Below are positions 9,080 through 19,245 of a stretch of 64,000 nucleotides of DNA, in pieces. Within the stretch, counting starts at the first letter, position 1, and each line of letters opens with the position of its first letter. The translations under genes were made by a program, and so were the position numbers. Origin of the DNA: Haematococcus lacustris (taxonomy: Eukaryota > Chlorophyta > Chlorophyceae > Chlamydomonadales > Haematococcaceae); contig JASKMD010000011.1 of the NCBI GenBank assembly GCA_030144725.1, forward strand, positions 7,648,058 to 7,712,057, read 5' to 3'. The notes below the pieces were generated by a model, which saw only the letters and a program-made list of their open reading frames with translations, was not told the DNA's origin and made no database searches.

Positions 9080-11012
9080 CACCCCGTTTCCAATTGTCGG
9101 AGGACGGAGGACGGAGCTGCATGGAGGGAAGCTGGCGGAGAGGAGCACATGGAGGTCGGAGCGGCGGAGCCCGAGCCACATGGGCTCCATGCTAGCTCCG
9201 ACGGGGCGCGTTTCCAATTGGGAGAGACATCGGAGAGACATGGGGCTCTCCATTGGCTCCGATAGCGCCCATTGGCTCCTATAGGTGACTTCTTCGGAGC
9301 CCCTAGAGGAGCCAGGAGCGGAGCCAGGAGTGTGAACGACCCAAGTGACCCTGAGACCGAGTTGAGAGTGCGTGTGTCTCCTGATGCTCCCGTCAGTCCG
9401 GTTGCTCAACCCATCGTCGCCCCGCCGCCCCGTGATTTCTCCGCAAATGGCCCTACATGTCACCCAGCGCCCAGCCACCAAGCAAGAGAAGACAGATAAA
9501 GCTGACACAATCCTGGCGGAAACCGTGGTCGACTACGCCAAACTGCACCAGATAAAGCTGAACAAAAACTACGGCGAGGCGAGGATCTGGGCCGACATCA
9601 GCCACCTTTCGCAAAAGAAATTGAGGGCTGAGAACCTGCTCAACGACGACGACGAAGGCCGGCAGTTTACAGACAAGCAGTGCAAGGTGTTGTGGCAGAA
9701 GCTCGTCGAGAGCTGGAGGAAAATCAACGACTACATCACCAACAAGCGGACAGGTAGCCCAACACCTATCATGACATAGTAGAAACATTAGCAGGCATCT
9801 ACAAATGTCCACTGGCACAGGCGTCTGTCTGTCATTGTGGTGTTGACTCTGCATCCACATCTATCTGTGCATTTGTCCTTGTTATTGTGACTATTTGTGG
9901 CATTTGGTGTGGTAATGCAGGAGGTGGTCCGCCCTTCTTTGAGCTACCTGATGATGAGCGCAAGCAGATGGCCAACCTTACTGGGAAGTACAAGAACATG
10001 AAAGAAGATGTGAGTGGCATAAGCACTTTGCAAATGATAGCATCACTATTGCAACATTGCTTGACCTGACCTGGCCTGACTTGACCTGCTTGTTGCTTGA
10101 CCTGACGTGACTTGTTGTTGTACTGTGACGTCACTTGTGTGTTGTTGTTGCAGCTGTTCACTATCATGTCGCCGGCCATGGCCAACGATTCAGCCTCTCT
10201 GCCGGCGTGTTTGGTGTCTGGCGGTGTCTGCACGGTGAGTTGTGTGCATCTGCTTGTATCTCTCTGCCTGCATGCATCTGCATGTGTGTGTGTAGATGTC
10301 ATGCCGTGTAGATGTCATGAATTCACAGGAGGTGACCAAGCGTGGTCGTGGATCCACGATGCGTGCGTATTGCAGCGACGACGACGAGGATCAGGAGACG
10401 AGGGAGGCTCGCCAGTGGGATGACTACCGTAAGGTGCAGTGTGCATGACCTCCATGCTACATATCACATGGTAATAGCATTGATGTTATCATGAAGTCAA
10501 CTATCACCTTTCTTTACACCCAGGGCTTGATTGAGGAGGTCCCTGGTGAACAACGGTTGAAGGGTGACATCAAGAGAAGCAAGCACAATGCCGATAAGAG
10601 CACAGACATCACCGCCGCATTGTACAAGAGCATGGAGGCAATGGACAGGTCTGCCACCATCAGCAGCCTGACTAGGCGCATCACCACCTCCCAGAATAAC
10701 CTCATCAAGATGAAGTCGGAAGCAAGGAAGTATCCAGGTGTGTCACAATGTGTGTCAGCCTGTGTCAGTTTGCTCTACATGTCTACCTCCAGTCAATCTG
10801 TCTGTTTGTGTATATCCCTCGGCCCATGTGTGCCTATCAGTGTGCCTATGTGCCCATGTGTGCCTATCGGCCCATGTGTGCCTATTTGTCTTTGTTGCTT
10901 GCTGCTTCAGGAGACGAGGACCTCAAGAATGACATCCAGGTCATGGCAGAGCAGTTGAAGGAGCTAAACAAACTGCAGAGCAATGACGCTCCGATCAATT
11001 GGAAACGGGGGG
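9080..11012 (+). mobile_element. PIF/Harbinger-like element, no transposase seen
   Basis: The ends are CACCCCGTTTCCAATTG and its inverse with CCCCCC at the tip, flanked by TTA on both sides (9077-9079 and 11013-11015). A 3-bp TWA duplication is the Harbinger hallmark. The subterminal zone 9100-9300 repeats ggagcc/ccaattggga motifs. It carries one multi-exon gene of the Myb/SANT-like type but no DDE nuclease, so it would depend on another copy. It sits exactly in the first bases of hAT element 1. Confidence 0.78.
9427..10983 (+). CDS. Myb/SANT-like accessory protein of the Harbinger element (multi-exon)
   Basis: Coding blocks lie at about 9372-9750, 9920-10010, 10160-10235, 10328-10425, 10525-10735 and 10912-10990, with short T/G-rich introns between them. 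The first block contains a trihelix/SANT-like stretch (ARIWADISHLSQ, then FTDKQCKVLWQKLVESWRKI). The second gives GPPFFELPDDERKQM, the motif that often follows a Myb-like domain in these proteins. Then come an acidic patch (SDDDEDQE) and a C-terminal helix region (NDIQVMAEQLKELNKL). Such proteins help Harbinger transposases bind the element ends and enter the nucleus. The start is not settled; Met codons at 9372 and 9446 share one frame. Confidence 0.6.
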
Positions 11013-11129
11013 TTAGGCGCCCCCAACATGGGGTTGGTAATATGCATGCAAGTACTCTCTCAATAGTGCATCGTTTTCGATAGCGTTTGTCACATTGGCA
11101 TTGGCGGTTTAGTCCGTGATGTGACCATC

Positions 11130-11185
11130 AGCGCTTGCCATTGGTCAGGTCCCACAAGGTCTCTTTGGCAAAATGTACCGTGAGC
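11130..11185. repeat. Subterminal inverted repeat, left
   Basis: The stretch tcaggtcccacaaggtc...aaaatgtaccgtg is the inverse of acggtacatttt...gaccttgtgggacctga at 14953-15006. The pair brackets the gene at 11783-14264. A related block occurs at about 16080-16160 in the small hAT. Confidence 0.6.
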
Positions 11186-11782
11186 CATTTGATGCCGCGC
11201 TTACACAGCCGTGATCAGCGAGCCTTCCCGATATGCCTACTGCATCAAAGGGCCTGCACGGCCTGGGCGCCCACCAGTGTCGACAAGTGTCCAGGTGGCA
11301 AGGTTACTGTAGATGGATGCGGCGTTCTTTCTAATGCGGGTGCCAGTAGGTACGGTCTACAACAGCACTAGCGCGAGGGCCGGCGGTTATGTTCGGTAAC
11401 GGGGTGGCTCGCATCTCGCATCGGGCTGTCGCAGCTCGCTCGCAACATGACGAAGCCCTCCTCCTTCACCACACTGAAGCATATACTATGAGCTGCAGGC
11501 AGCATGTCCGAAGTGTCTTTCGACGACTTATTTGATAGGGCAGATAAATGAGAGCAATTTGATAGGGCAGATAAATGGAGCAGCAGAAAGAAGAAGCCGG
11601 TGCAGCTCAAGCAGCACATGTGGCAAGGTTCAGCCAGGACATCGCGTCATTTCTGCAGCTTTCGAAGGGAACCACGACATACGTGCTAGGTCAGTGGGTC
11701 TGGCAGTGGTCTAGGCATGAGCCGTGAACATGTGTTTGACACAGGCTGCTACTGTTAGCAACAATAGTGCTCCTTGTTGACA

Positions 11783-14264
11783 CTATTGCTTGCAATACTC
11801 CTCGATGCGCTCGAGTAGTTGCCGCCTGTTCTTACCCACGGACCCTACCCCCAACTTCTGGCTCAGATGCTTGAGCTCCTCCACCGTCATGCCTTTGGAA
11901 CGCAGAGCAGGCAAGGGTGGCTCAAACCTGTTGTACACCCCCCTTGCTGTATCTTCCAACTCCTTTAGCCTCTTGCTGTCCACTTGCTGTTGCTGTTGCC
12001 GGGCTGTGACGCTGTCTCTGATAGCTACAGCTGCTGCTCGTTGCTCATCTGATGGCATGCTTACTAAGCACCTAATGCGCTTCATAACCCTTTCCGCCTT
12101 GCTTTGCGCTTGTTGTTGCCGCTTTCCTGGCCTTGCCTTGTTGGTAGCAAGGGCCTGAGTGCCCCCACCAGGGCTGGCAGCTGTGCCAGGGCTGGCAGCT
12201 GTGCCCCCAAGGCTGGCAGCTGTGCCCCCAGGGCTGGCAGCTGTGCCCCCAGGGCTGGCAGCTGTGCCAGGGCTGGCAGCTGTGCCCCCACCAGGGCTGG
12301 CAGCTGTGCCCCCACCAGGGCTGGCAGCTGTGCCAGGGCTGGCAGCTGTGCCCCCAGGGCTGGCAGCTGTACCAGGGCTGGCAGCTGTGCCCCCCGGGCC
12401 GGCAGCTGTACCAGGGCTGGCAGGAGCCCCATGGTTTTGTAGGGCTTTGCGTTCTGCCGTTGCTGCCACCATGCCTTGCTGGGTAACCACGCCATCTGCC
12501 ACCCATGCAGTGGTGTCCTCCATTGCAAGCTTGGCTCGCCCGGACATCCCCTCCGCATTCATGCGTAGCACGCTGTCATTGTTGAGCTGTTTCAGCATGG
12601 TTTCTGGCACTGCGTTGGTCATGTGCGTTGCCCTGTAGTAGCGGCTGAGAAGCTGCTCCATTGCTGGCGTCAGCATGCCGGTGTCCCTTGTGACCTGCAC
12701 GCAATGGTATAGCTGGTGTGAGATTGAGGCCGCCACTGCTTTTTGTCCCCGCCACTTGCAGATCGCTCACCTCCAGGTCAGCCGTCATCTTGTGCAGCTC
12801 CAGGGGGTCGTACTTGCTTGCGTCCTCCCCCTCCAAATGTCCCAGCAGCTGCTCCCGCTCCAGGTACCGCAAGTGCATGCGTGCAGCCCACTGGCGGGCA
12901 GCGGTGGAGGGGTCACCCAGAGCGGCAGTGAGGTAGGGTAGCTCGTTCAGGAACCTCATGCGCATGGTGTAGTACCCCCCAAACACTCTGACGAGGAAGC
13001 GGACCTGTGAGGCAAGGCAACCTATCATGGTGCTGGACAGGTGCTGCTGGGCTATCTTGGTGCTGCTGGGCAGGAGCAACAAGGCTGTCATGGTGCTGCT
13101 GGGCAGGAGCAACAAGGCTGTCATGGTGCTGCTGGGCAGGAGCAGCAAGGCAGGAGAAGGCTGCCATAGTCAAGAAACCTGACCTGTGAGTCCACCTGCT
13201 CCTCCGTGACTGCCTGTCCCTCTAGCTGGGGCTCACTAGGTCCCCAGGTCATCTTGCACCCCACGGCGTAAGCCTCAGCCAACACCCTGCGTGGCTGCTT
13301 CATGGCTGCCATGAGCTCCAGCATAACACTGTGGTGGTGGGAGTGCCAATGGCTCGGCTTGCTGCTCATGGCACTCAATCACCAAATCCTGACATTGAGC
13401 TTCCAAATCTAGACAACGAGTCGTTGCCTCGTCACCCTTTGCTGCCCTCTGCCGCAATGCCACGGCCTCCTCTGCCATGACAGCGTTGGCATGCTGGAGC
13501 AGCCCTAGCTGCAATGTCAATGCATGGGCAGTGCATGCTGCCAGGGCAGCCCTCTCCTCTGCTGCATAAACTGCTCCAGATGCTGCTGCTAGCACCTGCT
13601 GCTGCTGCTCCTCCAGCTGCTGCTGCTGCCCCATCAGCTGCTGCTGCTGCTCCTCCAGCTGTTGCTGCTGCTCCTCTAGCTGTTGTTGCTGCTCTATGTT
13701 TGATGTATGTGCCGCAGCAAGGCCGGCCTGTGATATAGCAACACTTCATGCACAATTGTCAGCAATTGTGATAAGCAACAGCTTGCTCCATGCCATCACT
13801 GAAAGCATTAGGATTCCAGGACACACCTGTAGGTCAGCAATCTCCTCAGCCGCAGCATATGCTGTCAACCGCTGGCTGGCGTTTTGTTGGTGAAGCTCCT
13901 CAATCTGGGCCTGCAGCTGCTGCTCACGCTGCTGGGATGCAGCGGCATCAGCGCCATGCTGCGTCTGGGATGCTTGCATCTGCGCCTCCAACACCTATAT
14001 ACATGACAACACAGCAGATGGGCTGGGGTTGGGGCTGGGGCACACAGATGGGCTGGGGCAGTAGGGGCAATGCACAAGCAGCAAGGGCAGAGGGGGTGGA
14101 AGGAGCTGGGAACAGAGCCACTGAGGCCGCAGAAGCCTTACCATGAACCGGTTTGCGATGAAGCCGGCCATGCGCGTCCACGGGGCAATGCCAGCTGCAA
14201 CCTGAGCTGCCATGACCGCCGATGCATTCTTACTACGCTTAGTGCGGGGTGCCATCGCTATCAA
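11783..14264 (-). CDS. hAT-1 gene A: Gln-rich coiled-coil protein with SAP-like C terminus
   Basis: Exons read on the minus strand. Exon 1 is 14264-14142 (basic N terminus MAPRTKRSKNASAV, donor GTAAGG). Exon 2 is 13994-13827 (coiled coil, donor after DLQ). Exon 3 starts at 13727 (long Gln/Glu-rich coil QLEEQQQQ repeated). A further exon near 13345-13185 and one from 13008 follow. The last frame, 12736-11783, holds a TAASPG repeat region and ends in MTVEELKHLSQKLGV with LLERIEEY, a SAP-like helix-loop-helix that binds DNA in other proteins. A frame change near 12745 is unexplained: an intron or a 1-base lesion. Similar tails end the genes at 17633 and 37102. Function unknown; probably an element accessory or DNA-binding protein. 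Confidence 0.55.
12160..12425. repeat. 18/21/24-bp minisatellite inside gene A
   Basis: Variants of ccagggctggcagctgtg with or without cccc/ccacc spacers repeat about 13 times. On the minus strand it encodes (TAASPG)n with G-rich variants. All frames stay open, which explains the overlapping open frames there. Confidence 0.9.
13010..13165. repeat. 33-bp tandem repeat in an intron of gene A
   Basis: The unit gtgctgctgggcaggagcaacaaggctgtcatg recurs about three to four times. It lies between a donor at about 13185 (CAG then GTCAGG) and an acceptor at about 13009 (CTCACAG), so it is intronic. Confidence 0.75.
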
Positions 14265-15438
14265 TGGCCGCCAGTCTGCATCATTTGCGCCGCTGGTGAA
14301 CGCTGGTGGTAGCTTGGAGGAATTAGAACAACCTCTACCACTTTCGCAGCCTAGTGAGCGCGAGATGTTGGGGTGATTTAGACATGAGCATGGTAGGTAT
14401 GTCTGGGGGATCTATGGGTGCTAATCCTAAGAATAACGCTATTCAAAGTGGTAGAGGTTCTCGGGGCACACCGCTTGCATCTCTACATGAGGTCAGCACG
14501 GCGTTTGATGCACTTCCCGCCTAGAAATTAGGTTTCAACTCACTGGAATTTTAAAAGCCTCCCAACCCGCGCAGGGCAGATATATTACACTGCAATAGCT
14601 TCCCGTGGGAGCTATGAGTATACGTCAACGCTAGGGCGCAAAAAGTAGACGGATGCGTAGCAGCAACAAGCAACAAATCGATCTCAAAAACAGCACTGCA
14701 GATTTGCATGCCGGCACCCCATCACGGCACCCCGACCGCCCGACTAGTGACCGCTCTGCATCGCTCGTCGTTGCGGCGTTGTTGTATGCACGTGCACTAC
14801 CGTCAGGGTGCAAGGAGTCACAGGTGCAAGGATACCGCGGAGGGGTGCAAGGTGGACTTTAGCCCGTCCCTCGCAGGCCAAGCTGCGGAGCACCACGCCG
14901 CAGCGGGGCGTCGCGGTCTGACCTCTTGGAGTGCAGTATACGCGACAAAAAGTGACGGTACATTTTATCGAGCCATTTTACCTGACCTTGTGGGACCTGA
15001 CCATTGGAGTCTTTGCTCGCGTACTGCCACATGTGCCCGTGAACAAATCACATCGGCGAGACGGGTCTCCTTGGCACGGTGAGCTACATCGCTGAGACCC
15101 CATCTACCTAGTCTAGTGAGCTGGTTGTGCACAAATGGAGTGTCCGGCCAACACCCAACGCGATGTCTGCCGGGTGTGCAGGGCACCTAGACGGGGTGAT
15201 TGAAACATTGTTTTGCGCTCGCTTCCGCCGAATACACCTTCTGGGTCGGCGCACACTAAGGTATCACCCGGCTTACACCCCCCCTCCTCCACTGTGTCCT
15301 CCACTGTTTTGCACCCGTTGCACCCACAGGAAAATGGCCACAAAATGTTTGTTCTTGACCCATTGGCGCATCTATTGAAACAAATCGCACATTAAACAGC
15401 CCATGCAACAACCAATGTAACAAGTTGAAAGTAACATC
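14265..15438. other. hAT-1 interior without recognisable gene
   Basis: Short open frames only. 14953-15006 is the right half of the inverted pair with 11130-11185. No coding signal that I trust. Confidence 0.6.
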
Positions 15439-15860
15439 ATGTTCTCCAAGCAGATTCAAGGCCATGGCATGCAACGACCCACCATGCCCGCCCCCCCTCC
15501 ACCCATCATTGCAGGAACCCAGCTCATCAAGCCTGCCCAACCCCTCCCAGCTCCACCCCTCCCAACACACCCCTCCCAGCCCACCCCCTCCCAGCCCAAC
15601 CCCTCCCAGCCCACCCCTCCCAGCCCACCCCCTCCCAGCCCACCCCCTCCCAACTCAACCCCTCCCAGCCCACCCCTCCCAGCCCCACCCCTCCCAGCCC
15701 ACCCCTCCCAGCACACCCCCTCCCAACCCACCCCCTCCCAGCACACCCCTCCCAGCACACCCCCTCCCAGCACACCCCTCCCAGCACACCCCTCCCAGCA
15801 CACCCCCTCCCAACCCCTCCAAGCCCTAGGCACCACCATGAGGGGTAAGAGGCTTAGCAA
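15439..15860 (+). repeat. C-rich minisatellite encoding Pro/Ser-rich peptide
   Basis: 15530-15820 is built from variants of cccctcccagcccac and cccctcccagcacac. The plus strand reads as PPSPPPPSPP and SQHTP repeats, the minus strand as Gly/Trp/Glu repeats; all frames are open. A basic stretch (MRGKRLSKKKRQ) follows at 15838. It looks like hydroxyproline-rich algal wall proteins but has no signal peptide or domain, and the small hAT interrupts it at 15952. Confidence 0.7.
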
Positions 15861-15951
15861 GAAGAAGCGTCAACACCTGCAAGAGCTAAATGCCTCTCCC
15901 AAAGCAGGGTTTAAGTGCAGCCCTAGTGGCTTGAAAGCTCAAAAGAACAAG

Positions 15952-17320
15952 TCAGGCGTTCCCAACATGGGGTTGGTAATCTTCATGCAACTGCAGCCCA
16001 TCTACTCCATCATTTCATGTAACGTTTGCTGCGTCTGGTGCAATGCGATAATGCGCGTTAAATGTTCGACTGGAATTGCCATCGGAGTCTTTCGATGCGG
16101 GCAGCCACATGTGACCCCGGATGTGTCCCAATCGCAGACCGTGGTTAGCTACACTGGTAAGCTACGTCCTTGGCTATCCGTTAGCGATGCACGACATGTC
16201 GGTGGCGCACACCAACGAAGTCCGGCAAACATGGCTGCGCGAGCTTCCTGATGGTGCAGGCCGCTTGGCGAGGATGTGAAGAAACTCGAAACTGTGTGTG
16301 GCAGCGCTGTATCGCTGTAATGGTGGGCGGCACAGTGGGGACTAGTCACCCCCTCCAGCTAATATCAGCTTTGTGTTTTGCACCATTGAACAAACAGCCT
16401 GGCCTCACTCGAATTTGTTATAGCATGCTCAATAACGCGTCCGTGGCACTATGCAACTCAAACATTGGGTCTGTATGTGAAAAGATTGACCCCTTACAAG
16501 GTACACATGCTGATGGCTACAGGTGCATGAGGAGCCGACCGAGCTTGGCTTACCACTCCGCCACGTGGCCACCACCAACAAAGCTTAACCCACCATCTTC
16601 CAACCTCGTCTTCACCGCCCAGCTCCCAATAGCCCCTCCTCCCAGCAGCCCAGCCTCCCCCCTACCTCTCCTTCACCCATCTCCTTATCCTTCACCTCCC
16701 ATCACCCCAAGCCAAGCCCGTAGCCCCCTCAGCAGCAACTGACACCTGCAGGCACCACCCCTGAGCTGGCTGTGCCTGCTGGTGCACCCCCTCAGCAGCA
16801 GCAGCAACAACAGCTGGCAGCGGCAAGCACGTCACGTAAGCGTGAGGCACCTGCAGCTAACAAGTCGAGGGCAGCAAAGCAAGGTGAGACAACACCACGT
16901 ACTGCACCTAGCACCTTGTTAAGCGTAGTAGAGCAGCCGGTAATGCACTTGCGCCAGCAGCAGCTCCAAATGCTAGTAGTGGTATCCAGTCGTCACGACT
17001 GCCGTCGTCGCGTCCACATGCCAAAAGCAAATCATGTTCCGACTGCTGCTGCGCGTTGCAGATGCCACTCAGAACAGTGTGGCGAAGCGTGCTAGAGCGG
17101 CGCGCCTCGCATGTGGCGAAATCGCATGAATTCAAATGTCGATCTTTGGGCAGGCACTGAGCACCGCTGAGAGCGAGATAGTTTTTGCTGCGTCGGCCAT
17201 CTCGTAGCTTTGAGTCTCCTCTGTTTAAAGCACTGTTTACATGTATTTTTGACTGGTTGGCTGCGGAGATACGGGCTTCGTATCACAGGGGGGTGGTTTT
17301 CAGGTAGTTGGGAACGCCTG
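15952..17320. mobile_element. Small hAT-like element
   Basis: The left end is TCAGGCGTTCCCAACATGG and the right end GTTGGGAACGCCTG. A perfect 8-bp TSD AGAACAAG flanks it (15944-15951 and 17321-17328). The ends match those of hAT element 1. The 1.37-kb interior holds a Gln-rich frame (16772-17095, PPQQQQQQQL) but no transposase. As in the other members, the left end has one extra T outside CAG. Confidence 0.85.
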
Positions 17321-17632
17321 AGAACAAGGCACCCCTCCCATTGAACCACCACGTAAGGGACATTTGACTTTGCGGCGTACCTGGTGAGAGTTGAGTTGTC
17401 ATTTTAACGCGAAACGCCTTACCTTTGCGTTGCGCTTGCGCCTGCGCGCCCGAGCTGCTGGCACCCTACGGTGACCGGCAGTCTGCCAGGCACGCGAACG
17501 GTTTCGCTGTGCGCAATGGGCCTTTGTAATGCTGCTTCACAACACCCACAACGCAGGATGCAGAGTTCTTCGCTGCGGTACACTGCGGTACACTTTACGC
17601 ATGGAGCCCAGTTTTCGCAGTTTACAGCCAGC

Positions 17633-18867
17633 TCAGTCGCACTCTGCCTGCTCATTTAAATGCTGCAGCACCATGTATCGTAGGTCAGCCTGCAAGGTGC
17701 CGACTGGCACACACAACCCCACTGCCTTGCAATACTCGTTTAACATCTTAACGCTCAGCTTCTTGCCCAAGGTGCACAACTGCATCACGCTGTCTGGTGC
17801 AAATGAGCACAGAAGGGTGAGGCACTCATCGTCCCAATGCTTTTCATCCCTCTTCTGATTGAACATGGGCATGGCTACAAAGGGCTTTGTGATGGAGGGC
17901 CTCATACACACACCCCTTGGTGCGGGGGTCATGCATTGGGCACATGCACATGCAGTCTGTGACCACTCAACTTGGATCCCTGCAGCAGGAAAGAAGCAGC
18001 TGTGCATGCTCATAGAGCCGGGGATGGATGATGCAAAGGCATGTGCATCCCGTTGTGGAGCACTGCAAAGCTCTACCTCCTGTGCGCTCAGCTCCAAGCA
18101 CCACCGATGACCCACACTTGCTCGTGCACGGTGAGCCTTGCTGGGGTCAGCAGCAGTAGCTGCCTTGTGATATGCATTGCAATGCTGCACAAACCCCAAT
18201 GCATTGCACTTCCCAACACGATCAGCCAGGATCTCACCCCTCAACCACTGCTTCACCACCCCTCCCTCTGAATCATGCCTGCCCTTAAAGTGTGCTGTAG
18301 CCCCATAGCTCCACCACACTGGCACGCTGAACCTCTGTGCCATACCCCAATGCTGTCGCATGGCTGGGGCGCCTTTGAACTGCCCTGCACACCCATCAGA
18401 CCACATGTACAACTGCCTCATGTCCATGTCATGCTCTGCCAGCAAATAACACACCACCTGATTTACTGCTGCTTGGGTAATGGCTGCCGACTGCTCCTTC
18501 CCATCTGTCATCACATACACGGTCTGCTCATAGTAGGCCCCCTCTTTGTTCTTGAAGTATGCACACGCAACGAGAATGCCTATCTGCGCTGCATGCCAGT
18601 GCTCTGACATGATCTCAATGTTGCGCTCAACAGTCAGCTTCTCTGACCAATCTCATGAAATCACAACCTTTCCCTCCTGGCCTGCCTTGACGGCCTCACG
18701 GTGCTCACGGAAAACCTGAAGCTGGTGATGTGCCAACCGGTGGTGCTTGATGTACTCTGGCATCTGCTTGTTCAGCATGCCAACAGCATCACTCAAGCTC
18801 ACCCTCATGCACAGCAGCTCAACCGGCCGGCTGCCTACAGCTGATGATGGCTTTCCATACTGACGCA
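17633..18867 (-). pseudogene. hAT-1 gene B: RNase H-fold transposase-like protein with SAP-like tail, one internal TGA
   Basis: The exon starts after an acceptor at 18868 (CCCCTCAG) and runs to a stop at 17633. Conserved-looking blocks are EGKVVIS(stop)DWSEKLTVERN, IMSEHWHAAQIG, YMWSDGCAGQFK, then YGATAHFKGRHDSEGGVVK. The pattern D-x-x-E-N, SDGxxxQFK, HxKGxxDxxGGxVK recalls uncharacterised proteins with a DDE-like catalytic fold; the exact family is uncertain. The C terminus LGKKLSVKMLNEYCKAVGL is SAP-like. A TGA at 18653-18655, between VIS and DWS, breaks it. It may be the nuclease of hAT-1 or a captured gene. Confidence 0.55.
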
Positions 18868-18879
18868 CTGAGGGGAGAG

Positions 18880-18985
18880 AGGAGGGGAGAAGGGTGGGGG
18901 AAGGGTGGAAGGGCGGGAGGGTGGGGAAGGGTGGGGGTAGCATGGTAGCATGGTAGCATGGTAGCATGGCAGGGCAGGTAGCATG
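18880..18985. repeat. G-rich and agcatggt short repeats
   Basis: aagggtgggggaagggtgg variants are followed by five copies of agcatggt/agcatggc. They lie in the intron between the two recognisable exons of gene B. Confidence 0.7.
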
Positions 18986-19074
18986 GTAGCTTCACATGTG
19001 CCGCATTCATCGTCACGACTCCCAGCCCCACCACTTGCCCCTGCCCTTCGCCCCGCTTCTCCCTCCCTTGCTAC

Positions 19075-19243
19075 CTGGGTTGCATGATGTACTGTAGCGC
19101 AAACTCCAGTCGGCCAAGTTGTACCTCAGCATCTTGCAGTGTTGACAACTGTAGCATCACCTTGCTATCAGGTTGTGACCGCAGAAGGCGCAACAGTGCG
19201 GGTACTTGCTGTATCTGCTGGAGAACTGCAGCAGCAATAGCCC
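19075..19243 (-). CDS. Upstream exon of gene B, hit by the pogo element
   Basis: The minus-strand frame gives a leucine-rich helical stretch (AVLQQIQQVPALLRLL, LQDAEVQLGRLEFAL) followed by a donor GTAGCA at 19074. Joined across the pogo insertion (21509 onwards), the bases before it read as a pyrimidine-rich tract ending TAG, so the pogo element seems to have used the TA of an acceptor TAG. The exact frame link to the next exon is not settled. Confidence 0.4.
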
Positions 19244-19245
19244 TA

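Noticed and set aside
15439..16251. Pherophorin/extensin-like protein
   Set aside because: SPPPP motifs come from a minisatellite, there is no signal peptide or globular domain, and the small hAT interrupts the frame.
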